From Carboxylicivirga sp. (GTDB lineage: Bacteria > Bacteroidota > Bacteroidia > Bacteroidales > Marinilabiliaceae), in the NCBI GenBank assembly GCA_025210475.1, contig JAOARW010000023.1:1-52302 (forward strand): a stretch of 52,302 nt of DNA. Direction: 5' to 3'. A program made the position numbers and the translations under genes. Below the pieces are notes generated by a model. That model did not search any database. It was given only the letters and a program-made list of their open reading frames with translations, and was not told where the DNA came from. Positions 52,063 through 52,302 of this stretch are shown here, one piece after another (position 1 is the first letter of the stretch; the number at the start of each line of letters is the position of its first letter).

Positions 52063-52302
52063 AAATTAACTTTTTTTTAGATTCTTGTAAGGGATTTTTC
52101 TTTTTGAAATGCCAGTCATTATACAAACCGATAATAATGGCTTCAAAAGAAAAAATATATCAATACATATACTCTATTAAAAAACAAATTTAAGCAACTC
52201 TTTTTGGTGAGCTATTACTATTTTTTTCTCTCGGGTCAGTACATATATAATCCTTTCTATATGGTGTTTTACTATTGACAACACTATATACTGTTCGGAG
52301 TA
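52063..52302 (+). other. AT-rich region after the sigma gene, no confirmed gene
   Basis: A run of eight T residues near 52070-52077 and T-rich stretches occupy this edge. A short frame at 52137-52193 (MASKEKIYQYIYSIKKQI) resembles the length and charge of a FecR start but stops after 18 residues. I do not call it a gene. Confidence 0.4.

Noticed and set aside
52137..52193. Start of a FecR anti-sigma gene
   Set aside because: The frame ends after 18 residues and no shifted frame continues with FecR-like sequence.
1..52302. Transfer RNA, ribosomal RNA, insertion sequence or prophage
   Set aside because: No cloverleaf with CCA-type end, rRNA-like stretch, transposase or phage gene was recognised on either strand; short tRNA-like folds could still escape reading by eye.

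Overview
The window comes from a member of the Bacteroidota, most plausibly a marine or host-associated polysaccharide degrader; this is inferred. The support is a one-protein hybrid two-component system, many secreted and lipoprotein glycosidases and sulfatases, promoter-like TTTG / TAnnTTTG pairs, an HU-like protein of the Bacteroidota type, an ECF sigma factor, and starts that mostly lack Shine-Dalgarno sequences.

Region 1 (1-38.5 kb) is a very large glycan-degradation cluster on the + strand. A hybrid sensor/AraC regulator (307-4245) and a YihY-family membrane protein are followed by a GH29 fucosidase lipoprotein. Then comes a tightly spaced run of 17 genes (7749-35425, gaps of 0-72 bases) ending at a hairpin. 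The run encodes six Cys-type sulfatases, three more GH29 alpha-L-fucosidases, three GH20 hexosaminidases, two tandem paralogous five-bladed-propeller enzymes, an SGNH esterase, a sialate-O-acetylesterase-like protein and a beta-helix/PDZ lipoprotein. A separate transcript follows for a 925-residue protein with three esterase modules in one chain, ended by a strong intrinsic terminator. Together these genes predict stepwise exo-removal of sulfate, O-acyl groups, L-fucose and HexNAc from an elaborately decorated host or marine glycan. No SusC/SusD pair, lyase, obvious endo-glycanase, sugar transporter or sulfatase-maturation enzyme is present in the window.

Region 2 (38.5-41.4 kb) is an AT-rich, minus-strand accessory patch. 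It holds an HNH-like Cys-pair protein, a small outer-membrane-like protein, an 89-residue unknown, and an HU-like nucleoid protein. Between the last two lie a five-unit, 22-base palindromic tandem array (40648-40766) and a 96-base element with about 25-base inverted ends.

Region 3 (41.4-52.3 kb) is sensory and envelope-related. It holds a histidine kinase with a periplasmic solute-binding-type sensor, a DUF4349 lipoprotein, and a membrane-anchored AraC regulator followed by three adjacent inverted repeats. After these come a TraB/Tiki-like lipoprotein, an outer-membrane-like gene with an apparent one-base frameshift, an S41 peptidase and two tandem paralogous secreted proteins. Across a shared terminator lie, on the minus strand, a small secreted protein and a membrane LytTR regulator. 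The window closes with an ECF sigma factor on the + strand, the usual first gene of a sigma/anti-sigma/SusCD locus, whose remainder would lie beyond the edge.
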